A DNA stretch of 64,000 nt, taken from assembly GCA_012274445.1 (NCBI GenBank), contig JAAROD010000004.1, forward strand, positions 1,302,001 through 1,366,000, read 5' to 3'. Below the pieces are notes generated by a model that did no database searches, was not told the origin of the DNA, and saw only the letters and a list, made by a program, of their open reading frames with translations. Below are positions 35,132 through 45,176 of the stretch, one piece after another; position 1 is the first letter of the stretch, and every line of letters starts with the position of its first letter. Source of the stretch: Sclerotiophoma versabilis. Taxonomy: Eukaryota; Ascomycota; Dothideomycetes; Pleosporales; Didymellaceae. A program made the position numbers and the translations under genes.

Positions 35132-36620
35132 CCACATTGTAGTTTCGTCATCGTTACTATGGGATATAAATGGACAAGTGCTATACAATCTGGCAGCGCA
35201 ACCACCAAAACAGTCTTTCCTTATGCTCTGATAGTAGCTTTTTTCCCGCTTCCTTCATCCCACTGCCTTATAGTGCACCCTGAGTACTTCAATACCTCGA
35301 TCCATCGTAATTCAGGCAGAAGCACAGAATTCATATTCTGCACACTGCCAAAACTTGCTGTTTTCTTTATTGAACCAGCTAAAGACCGAGCTGCACTCCG
35401 CTCCAACCGTGCCGAAATAGCATCTTCGTCAGGCTATCCGCTAGGAGGCTGGATCTGATATACATTTGTGCGGACAGATCCTGTGTGGATTTATCTGCTT
35501 CATGTGTTCAGACAAGTTGACGAAGTTCTTCGAGGACAGGAAGACACGTTCGAAATAAGAACTCGCTTGCACGAATGAAGCGTGTGATATGGTTTGGTTC
35601 TTCTCACTGCTGCTTCTATAAAATATATTGCTTCCAGAGAGAGTATCTTCACATGGTTCGAGCAATTTACTTTTCCTCCTTTTGGTTGGCTAACATGATG
35701 CCGCTAGTCTGAGTAAATTATCCTGTAACTACACTTGTTGTCGCAGACAAAATGAAAATGACTGCCAGAAAATTTCTAATCCAATAAGCCAACTGATTCA
35801 CGATAGAAAGTACCACACATAAACGCAACGCAATGTGATTTCTATGTCAAAACTTGATACTTAGTCCATGATGGTGCCCCAATCTTCCCTGCGCTGCGGT
35901 CCTTTTTTTTATTATTACCGAGAAAGCACCCTTGTTCGATCGAGGACCAAGATTGTCACTTTGTGTTTGGTGTTTGGAGAAGTGGTGCCATACACAAATC
36001 TGGCTCACGTTATATCGCAAGACCAAGTTGATTGATCTGCTTGTCAAACGATATTGGAAGCATGTTCCTCTACACAAAAAGGGAATAAGCCGGTTTTGGG
36101 AGGATAGTTGTATGCAGAAGAGAACAGGGAGATAAAATGAGTTTGAAAAGAAAGGACTGTTAAGGAAGGGTGACAGCTCGGCGCCTTGAGTGAATTCAAT
36201 GAGAGGCTGAGTTTTATCGATGTGTTAGGCTCATATCTAATTGCATGTTTTCGTCACGGATAGAATTAGCTCCATGATTTGATAAACCACTCAAGTCACA
36301 GCGCAAAGTGAGACGGCTTTGAGAAGAGACTTGCAGAAAAATCACCACAAGTCCCAATTAAACCTAGAACTAGTATCCTTTCTGCCAGCAACCGCAATGT
36401 AGCCGACGAAGCGCTTGCGTATAGTCCGTAGATACCATGGTTTACAAGGCCGAAGCCAAGTGACCAGACATCGTTGTTCATCCCTCTCGCTAGGAACGAT
36501 CTGTTCTGATGTTGTTTGAAAAGGAGAAGCAAGTAAATTTCGCACTCGCAATAGACACGCAACAAAACAGAAAGAACCTGTTATGACCCAGTTCGGGACT
36601 ATTCGCAAATGCGCGATACT
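35132..36620. other. AT-richer intergenic region
   Basis: 1.49 kb between the MNN2-like stop and the stop of the next minus-strand gene. Noticeably AT-richer than most of the window. No transposon end, tRNA or coding exon recognised. Confidence 0.5.
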
Positions 36621-37471
36621 TTACTCGTCCACGACAGAAGCAGGAGTCCACATCCGGTTGTAAATGGTGTCCATGATCCGCGATAGTACTAAGGCGGTGA
36701 TCACAGCCACTGGCACCGTCTTGTTCCACGGTATTCCATCTCTCCCTCTGCAATATCCCGTCAAAGTCAGTGCTACGCCGACTCCAGCAATTAGAAATGG
36801 CTTCTGAGACAAACTTCGCCGGTTGCTATGACATAGCAAGGTGAGCACTGCACAGAAAACAAGTGTTGACATGCTGAATGCATCGGCCGATGGATTGGTG
36901 GCCGCACGATATGCGACTGAGGACCAGGGTGCTGTACCTGTTTCGTGATCCAGTTCCCAGTCGTAGGGGTGCTGCATCATGTTAGCCGGAACTTTAATTA
37001 AAGGGTATATACATTGATAGTGTAACGAAAAGATGGTAGACTCACCGTAGAGGCTGCGTTTGATTGCGAGTGTGTCTTGTTGAAGAAGGGCTCTCCATTG
37101 TTTTGACGATGGGTAGGACGATATTGGGTAATCGGGACCGCTACTACAGTAGCTGCAACGAACATTACTGTAGTCACAGGTGAACCGTAGGGCCAACCAT
37201 CGAACAATTGGGAGGAGTCTGCGCAGGGTGACATATGTTCCACGTCCGCCGGTCCGATCCACGCTGTGAAGCGACCACTGGGCGGCCGATAAAAACGACC
37301 AAATTTCTCATTCTTATGAGTCGAAGATGTCGAGACTGTGTCTCCTTCAAGATACCCGCTGCAATCGTAGCTGTACGCAGCATCGTGTCTGGCCCGGTAC
37401 TCGGAAAAGAGTTTTGGATCATCAAACGACGGAGAGCCCGAAGGATGCGGACAACGCGAGAATTGTAGCAT
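36621..37471 (-). CDS. Unidentified four-helix membrane protein
   Basis: Exons 37471-37046 and 36971-36621 give 258 residues; the 74-bp intron is GTGAGT ... CTAACATGATGCAG. I do not recognise the family. Residues about 1-105 are soluble with a Pro/Ser/Asp-rich start (MLQFSRCPHPSGSPSFDDPK), tyrosines, and a FGRFYRPPSGRFTAWIG segment. Membrane segments: SPVTTVMFVAATVVAVPITQ, MSTLVFCAVLTLLC, FLIAGVGVALTLTGYC and VPVAVITALVLSRIMD. A conserved-looking stretch, GYCRGRDGIPWNKT, lies between the last two. The start at 37471 is the first Met before the Pro/Ser-rich region; the frame is open upstream to 37678 but that part looks non-coding. It diverges from another membrane protein across 398 bp. Confidence 0.6.
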
Positions 37472-37869
37472 CACAGCGAAAGATATCTGTAAGCTTACGT
37501 TTGTGTCAGTTCGAAAAAATACGAAGATGCAGTAAATGTCGAAGGAAAGAGACTGTATGTTGCGAGGCTCAAGTTTCGAAAAGTGCGCAGGAGTTGACAG
37601 CTTGTAATCCGGAAAAACGGTGCGGGAGAGTCGGAGACTATGGAAACAAGTCATGAGGCAAGAACATGGGCATTTCACCGGTCAGAGGGGTGCGCTGTCA
37701 AACTATGGTGGCGCAGCCTGCCAGCTGGGTCGAGACACCATACCGAAGACACCCCCTCGATCTCTCTAGCTGATCTTCCACTTAAGCACTTCCCCATCAA
37801 CTCTCACGCCGAATATCACTGCCCATATTCTCACTTTCCAATTTCTGGAGAGCTTACACCAACGCCACG
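37472..37869. promoter_or_regulatory. Divergent promoter between two unidentified membrane-protein genes
   Basis: 398 bp between diverging ATGs at 37471 (minus) and 37870 (plus). The right end is pyrimidine-rich before the plus-strand start. Confidence 0.45.
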
Positions 37870-38766
37870 ATGAAACCTAAGGTCTTTTTGCTTGCCGTGG
37901 TGCCCACACTCACAATTGCTCTCTACATCCCGCCAGTTGACACAAGTTTAACGGCAGAAAATCGGCCGTACCCGCAAAATGAGAGAGATTTTGTACCTTC
38001 GGAGACAAAAAGGGAACAAATAGTCGGAACAGGACGAAAGCGTAAGCGAGGGTCTGTCGGCAGTGAGGCAACACAAGGTCGGTATCTACTGATTCTAGGA
38101 AAGATCCAGAGTCACACTAACTCTTCGATAGTTGTCCAAGCTCCTTCAACACTTACCGCGAAAATCGGCCTTCCGCAGTCATCTGCAGTTCCAACTCAAA
38201 ATGCTTTGGCACCGCTAGGCAAACCACATGAGTACCAATTCAACAAAGAAGTCACCAACAAGCTTGGACAGCTGACAACATCCTCGATCGACCTGGTAGC
38301 TCCAGGAGTCGTCCTAACAACGGCGTGTGGAATTACGTGGTATCTATACCGACATGGCGATGCCAGCGGTTTGGTTGCCGGTGCGGCTGCCTCAGGTGAT
38401 GTACTTATGCTGATTCAAGTCGATGCCACTACATCGCAACCATTGCTTATCACTATGGCGGCAATACATCTTGGCTTCCATACTGCGTATTGCAATATCG
38501 TAGCAAAGAGCCTGGCATATGCAGACGGCTTCATAGCCGTCACAATCATGGCTGCCACAGTCGTGCTGGTGATGGTTGCACACTTGCCTAGTCTTGCTCA
38601 TCTATGGAAGGAGAGCAGTGGCGTACCTTTGCTATGGGCCATCTTCCCATTGCACGTAATTTCCGTATACTTTGGTGATCTGGCCGTGCGAGTCACGAGA
38701 TGGTATTGCCGCTTACCAGGAGCCACCCCGAATGGATCAGCAGGCAGAGGTCCAGCCATGCCATAA
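37870..38766 (+). CDS. Unidentified secretory-pathway membrane protein
   Basis: 298 residues if read as one exon. It starts with a signal-peptide-like segment (MKPKVFLLAVVPTLTIALYI), then a polar stretch with a basic GRKRKRG patch, then about four hydrophobic helices, including SSIDLVAPGVVLTTACGITW, GLVAGAAASGDVLMLI, FIAVTIMAATVVLVMVAHLP and VPLLWAIFPLHVISVYFGDL. No family recognised. An internal segment, 38078-38131, has a CACTAAC branch site and GATAG end and is exactly 54 nt, so it may be an in-frame intron with a weak GTCGGT donor, which would leave 280 residues. Shares its promoter region with the membrane-protein gene at 36621-37471. Confidence 0.5.
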   Translation: MKPKVFLLAVVPTLTIALYIPPVDTSLTAENRPYPQNERDFVPSETKREQIVGTGRKRKRGSVGSEATQGRYLLILGKIQSHTNSSIVVQAPSTLTAKIGLPQSSAVPTQNALAPLGKPHEYQFNKEVTNKLGQLTTSSIDLVAPGVVLTTACGITWYLYRHGDASGLVAGAAASGDVLMLIQVDATTSQPLLITMAAIHLGFHTAYCNIVAKSLAYADGFIAVTIMAATVVLVMVAHLPSLAHLWKESSGVPLLWAIFPLHVISVYFGDLAVRVTRWYCRLPGATPNGSAGRGPAMP

Positions 38767-39738
38767 GGACGAAAGCGTCTCATTGAGTTCTTGGATACCC
38801 GCGAAGCGAGGAGTTAGACCCGAAGACAGGTACTATGGAAGTTGTATATCGTGTCACTATCTCTCAATATGTCTGCAGCATGAGAGATGCGCAGGGAGCG
38901 TGTGCGATAGACGCGCTGCCTGAGGATGATGTGACCAGCTGCACATACACACTTTAATGTACCATACATTGCCAGCTTAAGCAGTCAGGGTTTTGACCAA
39001 GGGCGGCCGGCTCGATGACAACTTTAAGCAGCCGCTGATGTATACATCCATTGAGGAAGTACATACACATCGAAGCGTTGTTACATAGTCCCATAGATAT
39101 ACGTCATTCACACCTGGTCATGCTTGATACAATTATGTTCAGACTTCCTCCTGCAAGGCCCAAGCTTCTCTACCAATATCGTACCCTTTTACGGATACAA
39201 TCTGTGCTAGTCAAAGGTTGAGAAGTACTAACCTATCGTTGGTAGGTGCGTGGCACAGCCCGTCTTCACGACTATCTACGCTGGCTTGAAACCCGCTGAG
39301 CTGTCAACTGCACGCGGGTCGGTATTGGACGAGCTTTCTGACCCCAAGCAGCCCACTGTGTAACACAACAGTATCACAGCCCCCACAAGCATGCCTTGGT
39401 GCCTGAGGGCAGGTTGAGCTAAGCAACTTGCATTCGATAGGGACCACTTCAGGAAGCTCATAGGCTGGGAGGTGTTGGAAAACATGGAGAAATGGAGGGC
39501 ACAAGTGGCGAGGCTGAAGTAGAGGTGAGGTTGAGGTAGACGCTAATGCAAGCCCAGCACCACGTAACTGCCTCTGATGCCAACTACCGCCTTCCTGCGC
39601 CACGATAAGTTACTGATGACTTGCATCGAATGCTCGGTCTGGTCGTTCTGAATGGGTTGGAGGCATTAAGGATATTCTATGCGCAAACTATGCATATCTA
39701 ATCATAACCACAATCATAGGAAATGGCTTCGGGACGTC
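38767..39738. other. Intergenic region with a possible orphan exon
   Basis: 972 bp. Apart from the exon-like stretch at 39246-39360 (listed separately in the findings) nothing coding was recognised. It includes the 3' region of the ceramide glucosyltransferase gene. Confidence 0.45.
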
Positions 39739-41533
39739 TTACTTCTTAGCCTTATTGTCACCGCCGTCAGACTCTCTCTTCTCCTTAGGCGTGATTTCAT
39801 GAACTTTGGTATCAAGCCCAACGTAGAACTTCCTGCCTCTCCACTCGACCGTTGCACCACCCCAGAAGGCTGTGACCCAGACAGGCAATGCAAAAAATTC
39901 TCGTCCGAGCCATGCATAGAAGAACTCGCGGAAGTTCCGCCTTGCGCCGTCGAGGAGAGTAAGCTGACCTTGTTTCTTGTCTCCTAAAAGAGCCTTGGAT
40001 GCCTCCACACGGTGATAGGCAGCGTTCGACCGCTGAGGCAACACGAAGTCAGGCGTATTTTGATCAATCTCGACAGTCTTTGCGGAGTGCAGTAGGAGGT
40101 ATTGGACGTAGTCGACCAGACACCAAGCGCTCATGTGCAGGAGCCAAATCAAAGCGAACGAAGTCCAAGTTGGGGCGATGAACGTGCTGAAGTACGGCAG
40201 TGTGGTCAATGCATACGCACCGTATACACCGCAGAACATGCTCTCTGTGCCGGGCTCCACAAATGTCGCTAGTGTGACCGTATACTTCCTGACTCGTAGC
40301 CATCGTATACGGCGATCCAGATACGCAGCCACGGACGTATGGCTTATAGGCTGGAAGCAGAAATCTCCAAAGAGCATTTCATGCTTTCCCCATCTCTCCT
40401 TCTTCTCGCCGGGTGCAGGCTTATAGTCGTACTTCTCGAAAGCTTGTGGTTGCTTCCACAGGGCGTCGCCAATGAGGTGATCTTCGCAGATGTTGTCGGA
40501 GAAGAAGTCAATACCAGGTGCGTACTTGGGATGAGAAGAAGTCACGTAGTTGAGCTGCGAGCGGCGGAACATGGTGCTCTTACCCATGATGCAGGGCGCG
40601 ACCTTGACAGTGTTGATGGCCTGGTAGAACTTTGCGTGTGCAGAGGACATGAAAGCTTCGTCAAGACGTCCACCACCACGTTGCAAGAGCCTCTTCCACG
40701 CGCTGCCAGAGGCTTTCGACGAAGAGCTTGCGGCAGCAGCAGTGGTATTCTCTCGTTCTTCTGGCCTTCCGCTCAACAGCTCCTTCCTCTCTTCCAAGGT
40801 CAAGCTCTGCGAGTCCAAGTCCACGGTGAGCGGGGTCTGGTGCACGAACTTGAACTTTGTCTTCCTCTTTCCTTTCGTGTCTTTACTGTATCCACACAGC
40901 AAATCGACGAACCTGGAGCCAATACCCTTTCCAACCCAGACGTTGCAGTCAAGTATCCATACGAGATCCCCCTTGGCCTCTCGGTAGGCACGACTCATGT
41001 TCCTGATCTTCGGGTTTGGTCCAAGCGCTTTCTTGTCCTTCTTGAGCAGTGGGTCCTCCTCCTCAACCGTGATCTGGACATCAACGTCTGGGAAGTCGCG
41101 GACGAGGCGCTCGAGGATAGGATACGCGGGATCTGAGCGATTGGCAACGCAGAAGACATTGTTGATCTTGCGCTTGGGGTACGTCTGACGCAGGCTTGAA
41201 GCTAAGCATTCATATAGGCGAGGATCGAGGCCGGAGACAGGTCGAATGACGGTGACATGAGGCACGTCTTTCTCCTCCATAGACGTGATACATGCTGCCG
41301 GCTGCGGCTTTCTCCAATAGTAACGGAATCTAAAATCGTTAGTTGAGGTCAAAGCCTAGAGGTACTCAAGTGTTTGAGCAATGACGTCGACAAGGTCGCA
41401 CGTACAATTGTGTGAATCCAATCCCACAAACAGCCCAAACTATCACCCACCAAATGAGGCTGCCGAGGGCCACATAGAAGCGCAATTTGGAGACATTGCT
41501 GGTCCCGGCGCCCTGGAGGAGCTCGTGACGCAT
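39739..41533 (-). CDS. Ceramide glucosyltransferase (glucosylceramide synthase, GT21)
   Basis: Exons 41533-41406 and 41329-39739; 572 residues. It transfers glucose from UDP-glucose to ceramide on the cytosolic Golgi face, making glucosylceramide. Exon 1 supplies the N-terminal membrane anchor (LRFYVALGSLIWWVIVWAVC); the splice (branch CAACTAAC, acceptor TTTTAG) yields GFTQLFRYYWRKP. Catalytic signature: HVTVIRPVSGLDPRLYECL, D1 at about 170 in WILDCNVWV, D3 at about 326 in ICEDHLIG, and RxxRW at about 382-386 in LDRRIRWLRV. Between D1 and D3 is a fungal-type Ser/Ala/Lys-rich insertion (about 190-265). C-terminal hydrophobic segments (YALTTLPYFSTFIAPTWTSF, FALPVWVTAFW) re-enter the membrane. 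Signature complete, so active enzyme expected. Confidence 0.94.
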
Positions 41534-42015
41534 GCGCGTTATTTGTGCAAGGATGTGGGGAAGGCGCGGAATGGAGGATGTGCGAGGCGTGTTGACAAGT
41601 GAGTTGCGGCTTGGCAGGTACGATCAATCACGTGTAATTTGAGCTCTGACAATACAAATATAAGAAGAGCTCTTGAATGCAATGTAAGACTCCGCATGTG
41701 GTCAGAGGTTCATGTGTCGTTGTTGTTGGCAAAAGTTCGATTGGAATCTCGTGAAACAGACACGTTCATCTCCGAGCTTCCCGCGGCGCTTTCACTTTCA
41801 ACGCATTCATGGATCAGGACACTTCACAACAATCAACCTGAGGCAAACAAGTTGCTGCGCTTCGTGATATGCTCATCGTCAAGTGCTTCCATTGCTCTTG
41901 TCCGGTTCATATATGCAGCTCTAAGTCCCAATGCAGTCGCTCTCAAGTGCGCAAAACCCTCGCCCGTGATGCCAGATACAGTTATTGTACAAAGTATAGC
42001 CTCCCCGCATTACGC
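41534..42015. other. Intergenic region upstream of ceramide glucosyltransferase
   Basis: 482 bp holding the ceramide glucosyltransferase promoter and the 3' UTR of the mL57 gene. No coding exon recognised. Confidence 0.5.
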
Positions 42016-42870
42016 CTAGACATTGAATGTGAAGCCCAGGGGTGTAAGGATCTTATTCTGTACGACCTTGTTGGCCTCCTCACCGCCGCGCTCCATAGCA
42101 ACAGCACCGACAATCGCGTACAACGAAGTCATCAGTACAGACTCCTGGCCAGAGCCGTGCAGGTTGTCCGCACGCTTTGGTGTCCAACGTGTGACCTTGT
42201 CCAAGCCGTATCGCTCTGCGATTTGCGCTAATCGTGTCTTATCCAGCACTGACTGTTCTGCTTCGTTGGTCAGGCCCTCGAGGCCGTTCAGCGCTGGGTG
42301 GAGGAAGGGTCGGCGGCCGTAGTTGTCGACCTTAGGCTCGCCCGAAGCATCGCGGGGCCACGACTTGACTTGCGGGGAGTTGACGAGGGCTTGCGAGGTC
42401 TGAAGCTCGACTATCCTTCGTCCTGCTTAGTGTTAACCTCTGTCTCATCAACCAATACTCGGACAGTACATACCCAGGTATGCGAGTCTGTCATTGAAAC
42501 CCCGCCTTCCGTGGTCGAAGCTCTTGTGTGTAACAGCCAGCCATTTGACCTCATCGTCCAGCACTTTGTCACCACCTGGTCCCAGGATCCGTACATAGAC
42601 ATCATCCAACCTCTTAGGATCCTCGTTGACCTTGAACACGCCTCCTTTCGCCACCGGCCGTATCCTGAAGGGCGCTTGCATACGGGGTGGTGTCTGCTGC
42701 CATCGTGGCCTGTCTGCAGCTTCGGTGTCGTGCTCAGGTGCTCGTGATGGGGTGGTAGTCGAGAAGGCGCATGCGGAGGTCCGCGCAAGGGTAGGTCTGG
42801 AGGCGTGGGAGCATCGTAGCGACGGCGCAGCCGAGGAGAGCAGACTTCGAGTCGCCCTTTTGGATGCCAT
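42016..42870 (-). CDS. MRPL15: Mitochondrial large-subunit ribosomal protein mL57 (YmL15/MRPL15)
   Basis: Exons 42870-42474 and 42422-42016 give 267 residues. This is the RNase III-fold protein of the fungal mitochondrial ribosome, without nuclease activity. The N-terminus is a mitochondrial presequence rich in Arg/Ser/Ala (MASKRATRSLLSSAAPSLRC ... FSTTTPSRA). The fold starts at DEVKWLAVTHKSFDHGRRGF, continues over the splice as DRLAYLGRRIVELQTSQALV, and ends with SVLMTSLYAIVGAVAMERGG. The 51-bp intron (GTATGT ... ACACTAAGCAG) splits the Gly codon of YLG. The RNase III signature acidic residues are not conserved (LAYLGRRIVEL instead of LEFLGDAVL), as expected for this ribosomal relative. The start codon lies 210 bp from the divergent RTT109 start. 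Confidence 0.9.
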
Positions 42871-43080
42871 TGTGGCTTGTGGGTAATTGGTGGAGGCGAG
42901 ATGCACAGGGAATGGCGGGCGGTACACTGCGATGCTTGATGGTTGGCGATGTTCGAAAAGTTGCGGCCGAATCGCGCCTTGCCCAAAGCTCACTAGCCTC
43001 CGTCGCGCTCTCTTCCCCAGCTTTCAGCGCGACGCGCATCCAAGGGAGCTTGAGGTTTGTTCTTGGTATGTTTTTTGAAT
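42871..43080. promoter_or_regulatory. Compact bidirectional promoter MRPL15 / RTT109
   Basis: Only 210 bp separate the two start codons, so both transcripts must arise from this interval. Confidence 0.6.
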
Positions 43081-44808
43081 ATGGCGGATATCTCTAATCG
43101 GAAGTCACTGAGAGACTTGCTAGCCGAGCAGCTACCAAAGAACGTGCCATTCACCTTCTACCATTACTCCACACCACCCTCCAAGTCTGCCGCCCTCTTC
43201 TCCGCGCCGCCGCACGCCAAATCAGAACGAACATACTGCGAATCGCACTTCCTGTCTGCGACAATCACACCGAAGGATGCAGCAGATTCTCAGTTACCTG
43301 AAGAGCTACTCATTCTTGCCATCGAAGTCCTGATATACACAACAAAACGCCTCACTACCATCTTCGTCTCGAAAGCAGACTCGACAGGCTATCTCTCGGA
43401 GCTACAACTGCCACGCTCGCAAAGTGGGTCACCACTGAAGGCTATCTGCGGTACATTCGTATCATGGTTGGCCAGAGAAAGACAACGAGAAGGGAAGAAG
43501 TTGGTCATATCACTATTCGCAAGAGCCCAGGATCAGTACCTCTTCCCTGCGAGCATCGATAACAAGAACAAACATGTCCTTGACGACCGAGGGCTTGTGA
43601 AGTGGTGGTGCAAGGTCTTGGATCCAATAATAAGAGAGTACCAGGCTGAGGAAGAGCGCAAGCCTTTTCAGGAGAGGCTGGCTGAAGGCGATGGTAACGG
43701 AACCACACCCCAGTCTGCGACTACCGCCAAAGGCTACCTCATTATCCCAGGCTACGAGCCATACGACACACTTCGATACGTGCCTCCTTCGTCTATACCG
43801 AATACCCATCGACGATGGGCTGCCGCACATCCACTCCTACAAATTGCGCCTTACCCAGCTGCACCGCCGCGCTGTCTCGTCCCACACTTCCCAGACGATC
43901 CAAAGGCGCGCTTTCTCGATGAGCTTGATGAAGAGCTTCCTGATCGAGGCGAAGGGGTTATAGTAGATGGAGGCACGCCATCTCGAAGTAATGGCATGTG
44001 GAAGAGCGTAAAGACACTGGAACAGTTCTGGGAGTTTATGGCTTTTCGCCAGGAATGCTCGTCTGGGCGGATAGTAGGCTTCATATGGGTCGTATTAACA
44101 CCACCCAAAGTCTCCATTCCCGAAGAAGATGAAGATACGCCATCCCAACTATCCCAGCTCTCCCAGCAATCCGCCCTTGACTCCCAAGAAAGCATGCCCA
44201 CACAACGAAAGAAGAAGTCCACCACCAACAAGCGCCGAACAAAAACAGACAAGCGATACGGTCCAATACCTCTCATTCTCCCACGCATAAAGACCAGTTC
44301 TTCACGCCTCTCAACCACATCCACAACCTCCACCTCTTCAGTGTCCAAACTCCCGGAGAACAGCCCGTACTTCACGTGGACGGCCTCCTCGCGTGGCACA
44401 ATCTGCTTCAGTACCAAGAACTACAATCGAGCACACGAAGTTCTTATTCACTCTTCTTTCGCTACACGTGCTGCTACGGCACGGAGCACACAGCAGTTCA
44501 AGAAGGAGGTTGCGGTGTTGGGCGGTGTTGCAGAATGGGGCTGGACTGTCAAGGGGAGAAAGGAAGTAGTAGCACCGGTGGCGAGTGAGGTGAAGAATGC
44601 AACGCCAGTAACCGTGATGGGTGTGCGGAAGAAGAGGAAGGACGGTGATACATCGGCGGCGGGTAATGTGAATGGAGCGCAGACGCTAGATGCTGGGTTA
44701 GTGAGGAAGAAAGCGAAGACTGAACCCACGCCTATAGCCCCTGCAGAAGGGGCGAGCGGGGTGCAAGTGCTCGGTGTTGGGCTGGTTCGAAAGAAGCCCA
44801 AGTCCTGA
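43081..44808 (+). CDS. RTT109: Histone acetyltransferase Rtt109 (KAT11)
   Basis: Single exon, 575 residues. Rtt109 acetylates newly made histone H3 (K56, also K9/K27) with Asf1 or Vps75 as chaperone, supporting nucleosome assembly and genome stability. Family marks: N-terminal VPFTFYHYSTPPSKSAALFS and TYCESHFLS, the core GSPLKAICGTFVSWLARERQ, KLVISLFARAQDQYLFPAS, and DDRGLVKWWCKVLDPII, followed by GYEPYDTLRYVPPS and FLDELDEELPDRG. The middle carries a basic KKKSTTNKRRTKTDKR linker and the C-terminal part the FWEFMAFRQECSSGRIVGFI segment before it. The tail has a small duplicated motif (LDAGLVRKKAK and LGVGLVRKKPK), basic and probably unstructured. The ATG at 43081 was preferred to one 24 bp upstream because it fits the usual short N-terminus. 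Confidence 0.93.
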   Translation: MADISNRKSLRDLLAEQLPKNVPFTFYHYSTPPSKSAALFSAPPHAKSERTYCESHFLSATITPKDAADSQLPEELLILAIEVLIYTTKRLTTIFVSKADSTGYLSELQLPRSQSGSPLKAICGTFVSWLARERQREGKKLVISLFARAQDQYLFPASIDNKNKHVLDDRGLVKWWCKVLDPIIREYQAEEERKPFQERLAEGDGNGTTPQSATTAKGYLIIPGYEPYDTLRYVPPSSIPNTHRRWAAAHPLLQIAPYPAAPPRCLVPHFPDDPKARFLDELDEELPDRGEGVIVDGGTPSRSNGMWKSVKTLEQFWEFMAFRQECSSGRIVGFIWVVLTPPKVSIPEEDEDTPSQLSQLSQQSALDSQESMPTQRKKKSTTNKRRTKTDKRYGPIPLILPRIKTSSSRLSTTSTTSTSSVSKLPENSPYFTWTASSRGTICFSTKNYNRAHEVLIHSSFATRAATARSTQQFKKEVAVLGGVAEWGWTVKGRKEVVAPVASEVKNATPVTVMGVRKKRKDGDTSAAGNVNGAQTLDAGLVRKKAKTEPTPIAPAEGASGVQVLGVGLVRKKPKS

Positions 44809-45176
44809 TTGGCAATTTACGATACCCCTTTGATGGACAGTTTACTTCGATCCCTGTGTTAGTAGTATGAACTTAGCTTGCATATGGCACACGGACGGCA
44901 TAATTGTCTCAGAGTTACTTCCGGTAACTGTGACACTGAGAAAGTAGCGAATGCTTCATTACACACTATTGACTAAGGATTATACTATGCAATCATGCCT
45001 CACTCATCATCGCAACCATCAAACACCTCACACTATGTTTCTTCGCCCCATGTCTCTAGATCATGCTCCCCAAGTCGGACCCTATGAAAATGTGTATAAA
45101 AAATAAAGCTTGCACTTCAACAAGCTGCTACTCCCACGCGTCATCTCGATACGCAACTACTACACCAGGACTAGGA
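44809..45176. other. Convergent 3' intergenic region
   Basis: 368 bp between the stop codons of RTT109 and the large membrane protein; nothing coding recognised. Confidence 0.6.

Noticed and set aside
35132..36620. AT-rich stretch considered as a RIP-mutated transposon relic
   Set aside because: No terminal repeats, no transposase-like frames and no duplicated segments seen; a dinucleotide RIP index would be needed to decide.
40339..41136. 265-codon plus-strand frame inside ceramide glucosyltransferase
   Set aside because: Antisense shadow; the minus strand carries the full GT21 signature.
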